A stretch of DNA of 64,000 nucleotides. It comes from Coprococcus phoceensis. Its GTDB lineage: Bacteria > Bacillota > Clostridia > Lachnospirales > Lachnospiraceae. Made by a program: the position numbers and the translations under genes. The DNA is taken from assembly GCF_900104635.1 (NCBI RefSeq), contig NZ_FNWC01000005.1, positions 62,001-126,000 of the forward strand, given 5' to 3'. Of the stretch, positions 42,454 to 49,339 are shown in pieces. The notes beneath the pieces are model-generated. The model was not told the DNA's origin. It worked only from the letters and a program-made list of their open reading frames with translations, and made no database searches. The first letter of the stretch is position 1. Each line of letters opens with the position of its first letter.

Positions 42454-42675
42454 ATGAAAAAATTTGCTTTAGGGATAATTTTATCTACTATTGGATTTAT
42501 ATATTCATTTGCCTGCTTTGTATATACTATTTTAAATCCATGTATTGTAAATGGTCAAAGTGGTTTAATCGTATCTTTTAGGGAAAATGATGTACTACTT
42601 CCCTTTTTAATTTCTATACTTATCCTTATTATAGGAGTATTGATTTGTGGATATGAAGCATATAGGAAAAAATAA
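42454..42675 (+). CDS. Small two-helix membrane protein
   Basis: 73 residues behind AGGAGG: MKKFALGIILSTIGFIYSFA with a second helix at about 48-66 and a basic end (YEAYRKK). Function unknown. It converges on the secreted-protein gene and shares a bidirectional terminator with it. It could act in immunity or sensing for that protein; this is a guess from position. Confidence 0.65.
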   Translation: MKKFALGIILSTIGFIYSFACFVYTILNPCIVNGQSGLIVSFRENDVLLPFLISILILIIGVLICGYEAYRKK

Positions 42676-42708
42676 AAGGTTGGGACTGCTTTTCCCAACC
42701 TTTATTTA
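42674..42708. terminator. Bidirectional terminator
   Basis: AAAGGTTGGGA pairs with TCCCAACCTTT, with A and T runs on both sides, between convergent genes. Confidence 0.88.
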
Positions 42709-42715
42709 TATATTA

Positions 42716-43369
42716 TTAAATTTTTTTGTCAATGCTATATTCTGCATAACGTAAAGGATTTTTAAATGAACCGCTGATTGAAGGACCTCTTCCCATATCT
42801 GTGATATAGTAGCCTTTATATGTACCTTTGTCAGCATAGAACTTTACTCTATACTCTCGACTATTATATGCACTATTTTCTGGTGGTCCTGAGAAAGATT
42901 TAGTTTTAGTATATGTTTTGGTAATAGTACCATTCAATTTTAAAGCGTTTTTTGCTTCTTTATGTGTTACAGATGCCGCAAGTGATTGAGTCCAAGTTTC
43001 GCTTAATGTGACTTTAGAACCTTTGGCAACAGATATAACAAAACTATCTTTATCCACATAATTCGATTGAGTTGTATTTTTTTGTGTGATTTCAACGCCC
43101 ATAACTAATCGAGGTTGAATCGTTGGTTCTGCTTCAACATAATTTGAAATTATAATTCTTGTATTAGGATTTTCACGTACAATTTCGGAAATATCTTCTT
43201 CTGGCATATTATATGCATTAGACTCAATAATAACTTCTGTATTGTTTTCCTTAGAATAGTATGTTCGTTCATAAGGTTGTGCTGATTCAGAAGCATATAC
43301 TTGTACTGGAAGAATTGTTGCTACTAATAAACAAGATAACATACCCATTAATTTTTTCTTAATCTTCAT
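42716..43369 (-). CDS. Secreted protein of unknown function
   Basis: 217 residues from ATG 43369 (AAAGGAGC upstream). A signal peptide (about 1-26, ending VYA-SE) precedes a charged propeptide-like part (KENNTEVIIESNAYNMPEED) and a beta-rich C-terminal domain (VISVAKGSKVTLSETWTQSL ... VKFYADKGTYKGYYITDMG). There is no membrane anchor or sorting signal. I do not recognise a family. It is the only exported cargo of this element, so it may benefit the host cell or act on neighbours. Confidence 0.7.
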   Translation of the reverse strand: MKIKKKLMGMLSCLLVATILPVQVYASESAQPYERTYYSKENNTEVIIESNAYNMPEEDISEIVRENPNTRIIISNYVEAEPTIQPRLVMGVEITQKNTTQSNYVDKDSFVISVAKGSKVTLSETWTQSLAASVTHKEAKNALKLNGTITKTYTKTKSFSGPPENSAYNSREYRVKFYADKGTYKGYYITDMGRGPSISGSFKNPLRYAEYSIDKKI

Positions 43370-43573
43370 AGAAACGCTCCTTTCTGAATGTAATACAAAT
43401 TTTAACAAAGAATTCTTAATATTTTACACATATACCATGGGAATCAATCCTCCTTGCTTTTAGATTTTTGGTTGTTATATCGTGTTTTTTACCAATAATC
43501 AATTATATTTGGGCGATTTTGATAAGAATATTATTATATGATGAAGTTAGTTGTACAATTATAGTGAGGTCAA

Positions 43574-43690
43574 GGATCAAGGCGAAGCCGATACGCCGTA
43601 GGGCAGTCCTTGACGGAACGGACACAGCCAACAGCACCATGATACAGCAGAGGACTTGAAAGGTCAGAAACCTTGCAAGTCCTCTTGTCT
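43574..43690 (-). terminator. Two strong hairpins downstream of the XRE gene
   Basis: GTCAAGGA/TCCTTGAC (about 43571-43614) and GAGGACTTG-AAGG/CCTTGCAAGTCCTC (about 43651-43686). The second is next to the XRE stop codon and could end its transcript. No gene is visible in 43370-43691. The first hairpin has a GTCAAGG stem like the conserved hairpins elsewhere but a different loop. Confidence 0.5.
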
Positions 43691-43691
43691 G

Positions 43692-44375
43692 TTACTGGGG
43701 GTTATGCTTTAAGTAAAGTGCTTCTTTTACCAGTTCTTTTTCAAATGCCTTTATGTGACCGCTCTGTATTCCATTGTCGATATAAAAGCAATCGTCAGCT
43801 TGTGAGTAGGACAGCGTGGAAACTTTCGGTTCATAAGTCTTTGTATCAATTCCATAATAATAGACGGTGGCAGTTGAAAGTTCCACGCTGATACTGTCAA
43901 AATCTCTTGTGAAAACGCTGTGCTTGTCTGCATGGAAAAAATCAGACGGACATTCGTAGAACTCGGAACTATCTTCTCTTAAAAATAATGGCAGTATGTG
44001 TACTTCATTTCCGCTTCGGTTGACAAGGACATAAAAGCGTGGAATGAGGGCGGAATACTGTGTTTTCATTGCGATATACATATCATCTAAATCATCAAGA
44101 AGATACTCGGAGCAGGAGTTGTTGTAAAAGACATATTGCAGAGCAGTATCATCTTTTTGAGCATTTTCCATAGGTACATTTTCCCCGTAAAGCCAACGCA
44201 AATCTACATCTAAAGAGTCGGCAATCAGTTCTAGTTTATCGGCTTTCGGATTGTACTGTCCCGAAAGATAGGAACTGAACGCTCCTTTGCTGATACCAGT
44301 ATCTTTGACTATATCTACTTGTTTTTTATTTTTTGCTTTCATGGCAAATTTAATCCGTTCTGCGATTGTATTCAT
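43692..44375 (-). CDS. XRE-family repressor of the pyrE element
   Basis: 227 residues from ATG 44375, eight bases after AGAGGG. N-terminal HTH (AERIKFAMKAKNKKQVDIVK, then GISKGAFSSYLSGQYNPKAD), a linker, and a C-terminal S24/LexA-like region without a visible autocleavage Ser-Lys pair. It is transcribed away from the DUF961-mobT-xis-int genes. A perfect GTTCAG/CTGAAC palindrome just downstream of the opposing promoter is its likely operator, so it probably keeps transfer and excision silent. Confidence 0.88.
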   Translation of the reverse strand: MNTIAERIKFAMKAKNKKQVDIVKDTGISKGAFSSYLSGQYNPKADKLELIADSLDVDLRWLYGENVPMENAQKDDTALQYVFYNNSCSEYLLDDLDDMYIAMKTQYSALIPRFYVLVNRSGNEVHILPLFLREDSSEFYECPSDFFHADKHSVFTRDFDSISVELSTATVYYYGIDTKTYEPKVSTLSYSQADDCFYIDNGIQSGHIKAFEKELVKEALYLKHNPQ

Positions 44376-44493
44376 CTGAAAACCCTCTCTTTCCATATCC
44401 TGTTATAACTTTTCATATCTTATCGTCTAAGGACACTATACCACAAGTTCAGAAAAAAGAAAATAAAAAGTTTATAAAAAACTAAACTTCCTA

Positions 44494-44548
44494 TTGCAAA
44501 ACAAATATGTCTGTGCTAATATACAATTAAGTTCAGAAATAACTGAAC
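44494..44548 (+). promoter_or_regulatory. Promoter and operator of the transfer/excision genes
   Basis: TTGCAA (44494-44499), 17 bases, TAATAT (44517-44522), followed by the palindrome GTTCAG-AAATAA-CTGAAC (44531-44548). Another AGTTCAG half-site lies at about 44447. The placement over the transcription start suits an XRE repressor. Confidence 0.75.
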
Positions 44549-44624
44549 CACAAACGACGTCGTAATAAGAAATTGAAAATATGAGAAACTGACCTATCGG
44601 TTCAACGGGGAGAAAGGAACGTGT

Positions 44625-44954
44625 ATGCAGATTACATTGACAAAAGAACAGGTAAAAGAAGCATTTGGAGAACTTCGTTTCATGGGTGCGGATAACTGTT
44701 ACCGCTATGATAAAGACAGTAAGAAGAAAACAGAGGAAGTGGAAGCCTTAAAACTTCATCTTGGAAGCATGAAGCTTGGGAACAGCGTGGATATTCGCTT
44801 GGAAGCAACGGAACTTCCGAAGATTGAGCCTTATGCGGTGGTGGAACTGGAAGAACCAGTATATGCCCCTTATGTGCAGAGAGGAAACTTTCCTGTATTA
44901 GTGGAGAAGATTACCTGTAAGGGTATCCGCCCTGTTGCAAACAAAAATATGTAG
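44625..44954 (+). CDS. DUF961/YdcP-family protein of the pyrE element
   Basis: 109 residues: MQITLTKEQVKEAFGELRFM, with the FGELRF core and VVELEEPVYAPYVQRGN near the end, in line with the two ICE DUF961 proteins. AGAAAGGA lies upstream of the ATG. It precedes mobT and may support rolling-circle replication of the excised element. Confidence 0.85.
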   Translation: MQITLTKEQVKEAFGELRFMGADNCYRYDKDSKKKTEEVEALKLHLGSMKLGNSVDIRLEATELPKIEPYAVVELEEPVYAPYVQRGNFPVLVEKITCKGIRPVANKNM

Positions 44955-45048
44955 GCGGTCAAAGTTCCTGTCCTCGTTCTGACGTACCAAACGGCAGGTT
45001 GAGGGCAGGGCAATGGCAACGCCATTGCAGATAGGAGGTATGGTAAAT

Positions 45049-46122
45049 TTGGAAGAAAGAAGCGGAAGTTTTCTTCCAGAACTCCCCTACACTAACAGGG
45101 GAGTAATACGACAGAAAGAAGAATTAAGTGCTTTGATAGACTGGTGTCAGATAACCATTAAGGAAGTTCCGTTAGAAGCAGTTATAGAAGATGTGCTGAG
45201 AATACCTTTGGAACTTATGACGGTAACAGGCTATGAAAAAGGGATTGCAGGGCATGAGGTTGTGGCAATCTTCGATAATATCAAGGTGCTAAAGCCGACA
45301 GGAAATGCACAGTATCAAGGCTTTCAGATTTTGATGAGTGGGAAAGGCTGTCGCAACTATGAGAATTTTTTACAACTCAATGAGGAAACATGGTTTGATT
45401 TCTTAAACAGAGTTTGTCAGTATCATATCAATGTTCCTCGGATTGATTTGGCGATAGATGATAGAAAACCGTATTTGAGTATTCCCGATTTGATTGTACG
45501 GACAAAAGAGGGATTGCTTTCCACAAAACTAAGGGAGATAGATTTTCACGACTCGGGAGAACTGAAAGAAGAAGTGTTTCAGAGTAAAGGTGGTAGTCTT
45601 TATCTCGGCAGTTCAGCCAGCAATTTGAGATTGGTATTTTATGAAAAAGGATATGAACAGAATAAAAAATATGGAACAGAATTAGACGAAAATTGGAATA
45701 GATATGAGTTGAGATTTCGGCAGGAAATGGCAGTTAGCGTAGTACAGGAATTATTGAGATATAGAGATGTGGCAGGACTGGCAATGGAAGTATTGAACAG
45801 CAAAATACGATTTTTAGAAAAGCCGACAGATAGCATGACAACACGAAAAAGACTTTATCCAACCTATCAAGCGTGGGCGGAACTGATGAAAGATATAGGC
45901 AAGGTAAAACTTACCATGCAACCACAGAAGAAAAGTCTGCAAAAGGTATGGGAGTGGTTGGAAAAGTATGTTGCCCCGTCTTTGAAACTGTTTGCAGAGG
46001 TTGGGAAGATAGAGAAAAGAGATTATATCGGTAATCTTGTAAAAAATGGAGAAATGAATATCACACAGAAACAGTTGTATGATGATTACATAAAAGCAAG
46101 AAGATTAGAGGAAAGGGGGTAA
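45049..46122 (+). CDS. mobT: MobT-type relaxase (Rep_trans fold) of the pyrE element
   Basis: 357 residues from TTG 45049, ten bases after AGGAGG; an upstream ATG at 45013 lacks a site. It lacks the N-terminal XRE HTH of the other two MobT proteins and begins directly with the catalytic fold (LIDWCQITIKEVPLEAVIED), with VPRIDLAIDDRKP and LYLGSSASNLRLVFYEKGYE motifs and RYELRFRQEM. The codons for PYTNRGVIRQ contain an oriT-like hairpin, so the presumed nick site lies inside the gene, as in some rolling-circle replicons. Confidence 0.9.
   Translation: MEERSGSFLPELPYTNRGVIRQKEELSALIDWCQITIKEVPLEAVIEDVLRIPLELMTVTGYEKGIAGHEVVAIFDNIKVLKPTGNAQYQGFQILMSGKGCRNYENFLQLNEETWFDFLNRVCQYHINVPRIDLAIDDRKPYLSIPDLIVRTKEGLLSTKLREIDFHDSGELKEEVFQSKGGSLYLGSSASNLRLVFYEKGYEQNKKYGTELDENWNRYELRFRQEMAVSVVQELLRYRDVAGLAMEVLNSKIRFLEKPTDSMTTRKRLYPTYQAWAELMKDIGKVKLTMQPQKKSLQKVWEWLEKYVAPSLKLFAEVGKIEKRDYIGNLVKNGEMNITQKQLYDDYIKARRLEERG
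45064..45110 (+). other. oriT: Probable oriT of the pyrE element, inside mobT
   Basis: GGAAG-TTTT-CTTCC (45064-45078) is followed by CTCCCCTACACTAACAGGGG with AG (45082-45104). The C-run, CTAACAG and G-run match the hairpins at 21383-21410 and 35037-35062. Confidence 0.65.
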
Positions 46123-46126
46123 TCGT

Positions 46127-46303
46127 ATCGAGAAAGCATTATTAAACGTAAAGGAACTTTCAGAATATCTAGGGATTGGTGATACGAAAGCAAGGGAGCT
46201 TTTACATAATCCATATAATAATTTTACGGTTAGGATTGGAAATCGTCTGTATGCTCACAAAGCAAGATTAGATAAATGGCTGAATAATCAAGTTGTAGAG
46301 TAA
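46127..46303 (+). CDS. xis: Excisionase (Xis), 58 residues, with non-standard start
   Basis: The frame IEKALLNVKELSEYLGIGDT continues to VRIGNRLYAHKARLDKWLNN, the winged-helix excisionase pattern of Tn916-like Int/Xis pairs (related proteins start MEK). AAGGGGG lies exactly seven bases upstream of codon ATC at 46127, where ATG is expected; no ATG, GTG or TTG is available. Either ATC is used at low efficiency or one base has mutated. It starts four bases after the mobT stop codon. It binds the element ends and directs Int to excision. Confidence 0.75.
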   Translation: MEKALLNVKELSEYLGIGDTKARELLHNPYNNFTVRIGNRLYAHKARLDKWLNNQVVE

Positions 46304-46353
46304 GAAAAGGACTATTTGACAGTTTTTCGTACATTTTTAAGGAAGTTCCTCGA

Positions 46354-46382
46354 TTGAAATAACAGGAAATATATGATAAAAT
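46354..46382 (+). promoter_or_regulatory. Promoter of the integrase gene
   Basis: TTGAAA, 17 bases, TAAAAT, 51 bases before the integrase start. The flanks AAGTTCCTC(A/G)A and TTGAGA(A/G)GATTTAA are shared with the promoter at 42032-42060. Confidence 0.65.
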
Positions 46383-46433
46383 TGAGAAGATTTAATAGTT
46401 CTTTTCCCGATTTTGCTAGGAAAGGAGGCAGTG

Positions 46434-46910
46434 ATGGGTAAATCACTTAACGGGAAAGAATTAGGGAATGGTATATCTCAAAGAAAAGACGGATTATATC
46501 AAGCCCGATTTATCAATCGTTTCGGTAAAAGACAGACAATTTATGCAAAAACTTTAAATGAGGTAAGACATAAGTTGCGAACCGAACAGTATAATGATGA
46601 AAAAGCAATCAATGTTGTTGATAAGAATATGACATTAGATGAATGGTTCGATATATGGCTAAGCACTTGCAAGAAAAATTGCAGAAGTTCTACAAAGGGT
46701 TCTTATATTACCCACTATAAGCGTATTCAAGAAGAATTAGGGTGGCGAAAATTAACGTCGTTGAACCTAATTGTTATGCAAGAAGCGTTTAATAAATTGA
46801 AAACAGATAATGCAAGGAAAAATTCTAAAAAGATACTGGTAGATATGCTGAATAGGGCAGTTGATACAGATTTGCTTGTAAAGAATGTCGCAAAACAGAT
46901 AATACTGTGA
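46434..46910 (+). CDS. int: Tyrosine integrase, N-terminal part (frame-split)
   Basis: 158 residues from ATG 46434 (AAGGAGG). It has the AP2-like arm-binding domain (GISQRKDGLYQARFINRFGK) and the SAM-like core-binding domain (TLDEWFDIWLSTCKKNCRSS), ending AKQIIL and TGA. The catalytic half follows in the -1 frame from 46907, with a four-base GTGA overlap. In related integrases these halves are one protein of about 380 residues. A lost or gained base, or programmed frameshifting or reinitiation, could explain the split. Confidence 0.85.
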   Translation: MGKSLNGKELGNGISQRKDGLYQARFINRFGKRQTIYAKTLNEVRHKLRTEQYNDEKAINVVDKNMTLDEWFDIWLSTCKKNCRSSTKGSYITHYKRIQEELGWRKLTSLNLIVMQEAFNKLKTDNARKNSKKILVDMLNRAVDTDLLVKNVAKQIIL

Positions 46911-47575
46911 TTGCCAAAGAAGAGAAAAAAGAAAGGCGTGTTCTGACAATAAGGGAAACAGAGCTTTTCTTGGAACAGGCAAAAGGAACATTTTATGAAA
47001 ATTTGTTTATTTTAGCATTAGAAACAGGATTGCGAGTGGGAGAGTTATCAGCTTTACAATGGGAAGATATAGATTTTAAGAAAAAAGTTATCCATGTAAA
47101 GCATACATTGTGTTATTTCAGTAAAAATGGAAAATATGTATTTGAAATGCACGACACCAAAACAAATAACGGAAAAAGAACCATTCCATTGACTGCAAAA
47201 GCAATCAATAGTCTAAAATGTCAAAAACTGCAAAAACAGGAAATCATTCTAAAAGGCAAAACTGCAAAGGAAGAATTTCAAAATCTTGTTTTTGTTACAA
47301 AGAATAATCAGCCGACACAACAGTTTTTAATCAATCAATGTATGCAGTTGGTTATTCAGAACATGAACAAAGCAGGTATAGATTTTTCCCCCTTTACATT
47401 GCACACACTTCGGCATACTTTTGCTACAAGAGCAATCGAATGTGGAATGAACCCAAAAACATTGCAGAAACTTTTGGGGCATGGCACATTACAAATGACA
47501 ATGGACTTGTACTGTCATGTAACAGAAGATACGCTATTCTTGGAAATGGAAAAGTTCGAGAAAAGGTGTAGTTGA
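46907..47575 (+). CDS. int: Tyrosine integrase, C-terminal catalytic part (frame-split)
   Basis: 222 residues from GTG 46907. All catalytic residues are present: Arg in TGLRVGELSAL, the beta-hairpin Lys, HTLRHTFATRA (His-x-x-Arg), LLGHGTLQ (His) and the nucleophile Tyr in DLYCHVTED. The start has no separate ribosome binding site, but stop/start overlap could allow reinitiation. If the halves associate, the element may still be active. Confidence 0.85.
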   Translation: MIAKEEKKERRVLTIRETELFLEQAKGTFYENLFILALETGLRVGELSALQWEDIDFKKKVIHVKHTLCYFSKNGKYVFEMHDTKTNNGKRTIPLTAKAINSLKCQKLQKQEIILKGKTAKEEFQNLVFVTKNNQPTQQFLINQCMQLVIQNMNKAGIDFSPFTLHTLRHTFATRAIECGMNPKTLQKLLGHGTLQMTMDLYCHVTEDTLFLEMEKFEKRCS

Positions 47576-47602
47576 GTGTGAAATGGTGTAAAAATGGTGT
47601 AG
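47563..47602 (+). other. Right integrase arm-type sites
   Basis: AGGTGTA (47564), TGGTGTA (47584) and TGGTGTA (47595), matching the left-end repeats at 42236-42275. Confidence 0.7.
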
Positions 47603-47663
47603 TAGGGGATAAAAATAGAAAATGAGGGCGTAAAAAGCCCATAAATACGGAGGTTTAAGAGAT

Positions 47664-47696
47664 ATGGAAAGTTATAAGAAAGAATTTATAGATTTT
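47664..47696 (+). repeat. Right attachment repeat (attR) within pyrE
   Basis: 33 bases identical to 42099-42131, comprising the first 11 codons of the intact pyrE. Confidence 0.92.
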
Positions 47697-48344
47697 ATGG
47701 TAGAGAGCAAAGTGTTGAAGTTCGGAGAGTTTACTTTAAAGAGTGGAAGAAAGTCTCCGTTTTTTATGAATGCGGGTGGATATGTAACAGGTTCTCAGCT
47801 GAAAAGACTCGGAGAGTACTATGCAAAAGCAATCCATGATAAATATGGAGATGATTTTGACGTGCTGTTCGGACCTGCTTACAAAGGAATTCCGCTTAGT
47901 GTTGTGACTGCAATTGCATACAGTGAGTTATACGGAAAAGAAATTCGCTATTGCTCAGACAGAAAAGAAGAGAAAGATCACGGCGCTGATAAAGGAAGTT
48001 TTCTTGGCAGCAGTTTAAAAGACGGTGACAGAGTTGTGATGATCGAGGATGTGACAACATCTGGAAAATCTATGGAAGAGACTGTGCCGAAAGTAAAAGG
48101 TGCCGCTGATGTGAAAATTGTTGGATTGATGGTGTCTTTAGACCGCATGGAAGTAGGAAAAGGCGGCGTAAAATGTGCATTGGAGGAAGTAAAAGATCTG
48201 TATGGATTTGAGACAAATGCGATTGTGACAATGGCAGAAGTAGTTAAATATCTGTATAACAAAGAAATCAATGGAGAAGTTATTATTGACGATACATTAA
48301 AAGCGGCAATTGACGCATATTATGAACAGTACGGAGCGAAATAA
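47664..48344 (+). CDS. pyrE: Orotate phosphoribosyltransferase
   Basis: 226 residues with the PRPP loop (DRVVMIEDVTTSGKS), the flexible loop (RKEEKDHGADKG) and FGPAYKGIPLS. It joins orotate and PRPP to give OMP in pyrimidine synthesis. The reading frame is intact; its first 11 codons are the attachment site and its ribosome binding site now comes from the element. Loss of the native upstream region means it is probably transcribed from promoters in the element. Confidence 0.97.
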   Translation: MESYKKEFIDFMVESKVLKFGEFTLKSGRKSPFFMNAGGYVTGSQLKRLGEYYAKAIHDKYGDDFDVLFGPAYKGIPLSVVTAIAYSELYGKEIRYCSDRKEEKDHGADKGSFLGSSLKDGDRVVMIEDVTTSGKSMEETVPKVKGAADVKIVGLMVSLDRMEVGKGGVKCALEEVKDLYGFETNAIVTMAEVVKYLYNKEINGEVIIDDTLKAAIDAYYEQYGAK

Positions 48345-48358
48345 GGAGGCGAGATTGC

Positions 48359-48511
48359 ATGGTAGAAAAAGCATATCGATCAATGAAAACAGTAGGTGCC
48401 GGAAATATCGCACTAGGGATTATCATGGCTGTTGTAGGTGTGACAGCAGGAATTTTAACGATTATCGGAGGCGCCCGTCTACTGCGGAATAAGCAGGAAT
48501 TGACATTTTAA
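48359..48511 (+). CDS. Small membrane protein (50 residues)
   Basis: ATG 48359 follows AAGGAGG by eight bases. MVEKAYRSMKTVGAGNIALG, one long hydrophobic stretch (about 16-42) and a basic tail (RLLRNKQELTF). It starts 14 bases after pyrE, so it is cotranscribed. Function unknown. Confidence 0.7.
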   Translation: MVEKAYRSMKTVGAGNIALGIIMAVVGVTAGILTIIGGARLLRNKQELTF

Positions 48512-48528
48512 CCGGAAAGGGAATTGTT

Positions 48529-49005
48529 TTGGACGCAAGAAAGAAAAGACGATTACGTATATTAGGGAAAATTTTATTTGTATTATACATTTTATTTGTG
48601 TTCTATTTTTTGATCTTTTCTGACTGGTATGGACGCACTGGTGAAATGCAGGAGTACCATTATAATTTGGTTTTGTTCAAGGAGATCAAGCGGTTTTGGA
48701 ATTACAGAGGACAGCTTGGAGCGTTTGCAACATTTACAAATTTATTTGGAAATATTGTCATTTTCCTGCCATTTGGATTTTTTATGCCGATGGCGAGCAA
48801 ATACAGAAGTTTTTGGGCAACTGCAGTGAACAGTCTGGCTTTGAGTCTTCTGGTCGAGACATTTCAACTGCTTACGAAAGTGGGATGTTTCGATGTGGAT
48901 GATCTGGTGTTAAACACGTTGGGGGGAATATTAGGCTATATCACATTCATGATATGCAATACGATAAGGAGAAGATACAATGCGAAAAGAAAAGGGAAAA
49001 AATAA
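48529..49005 (+). CDS. VanZ-family membrane protein
   Basis: 158 residues from TTG 48529 (GGAAAGGG upstream). Four membrane helices and the VanZ pattern: NLVLFKEIKRFW, FTNLFGNIVIFLPFGFFMPM, and a final FDVDDLVLNTLGGILGY. VanZ of Tn1546 gives low-level teicoplanin resistance; chromosomal homologues have unknown envelope roles. It overlaps the next gene by 26 bases. Confidence 0.9.
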   Translation: MDARKKRRLRILGKILFVLYILFVFYFLIFSDWYGRTGEMQEYHYNLVLFKEIKRFWNYRGQLGAFATFTNLFGNIVIFLPFGFFMPMASKYRSFWATAVNSLALSLLVETFQLLTKVGCFDVDDLVLNTLGGILGYITFMICNTIRRRYNAKRKGKK

Positions 49006-49339
49006 GGCAAAAGAAAGAAAAAAAAGAGCCAATCGCAAATATGGACAGGCAAAGCTGAAACACTCTAAAAAAGGGATACAGTCCTGTGTGATCGCGGGAA
49101 TTGTATTGGTGGCATTGGCTGCAATGATTGTGATTGCATACATTAGTGCAGGGACTGCGGCGCCTTACATCGGAGGACTGGCACTTGTCACTCTTATTCT
49201 TACAGTGACTGGGTGCGTGCTTGCAGTGAGAGGGCTGAAAGAACGAGAGAAAAACTATCTTACATGTAAGATAGGAATTGGTTGCAACATATTCTTTATC
49301 ATTGCATTTATTGCTATTTTTTGCAGGGGGCTATTTTAA
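48980..49339 (+). CDS. DUF6142-like membrane protein
   Basis: 119 residues with a very basic N-terminus (MRKEKGKNKAKERKKRANRK) followed by three hydrophobic helices (about 35-58, 65-85 and 97-117). This layout fits the DUF6142 proteins common in Lachnospiraceae. It abuts the M29 peptidase gene. Function unknown. Confidence 0.75.
   Translation: MRKEKGKNKAKERKKRANRKYGQAKLKHSKKGIQSCVIAGIVLVALAAMIVIAYISAGTAAPYIGGLALVTLILTVTGCVLAVRGLKEREKNYLTCKIGIGCNIFFIIAFIAIFCRGLF

Larger units (their letters stand above)
42132..47696 (+). mobile_element. 5.5-kb integrative mobilizable element at the 5' end of pyrE
   Basis: Bounded by the 33-bp repeat of the first pyrE codons (42099-42131 and 47664-47696). TGGTGTA-type integrase arm sites lie near both ends. 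It contains a small membrane gene, a secreted protein, an XRE repressor, a DUF961 gene, mobT, xis and a split tyrosine integrase. The right end supplies a new ribosome binding site (GGAGGTTTAAGAGAT) so that pyrE stays complete. Confidence 0.92.

Noticed and set aside
43559..43659. Small coding region in the hairpin-rich segment downstream of XRE
   Set aside because: The frame has no ribosome binding site and is interrupted by strong inverted repeats; noncoding structure is more likely.
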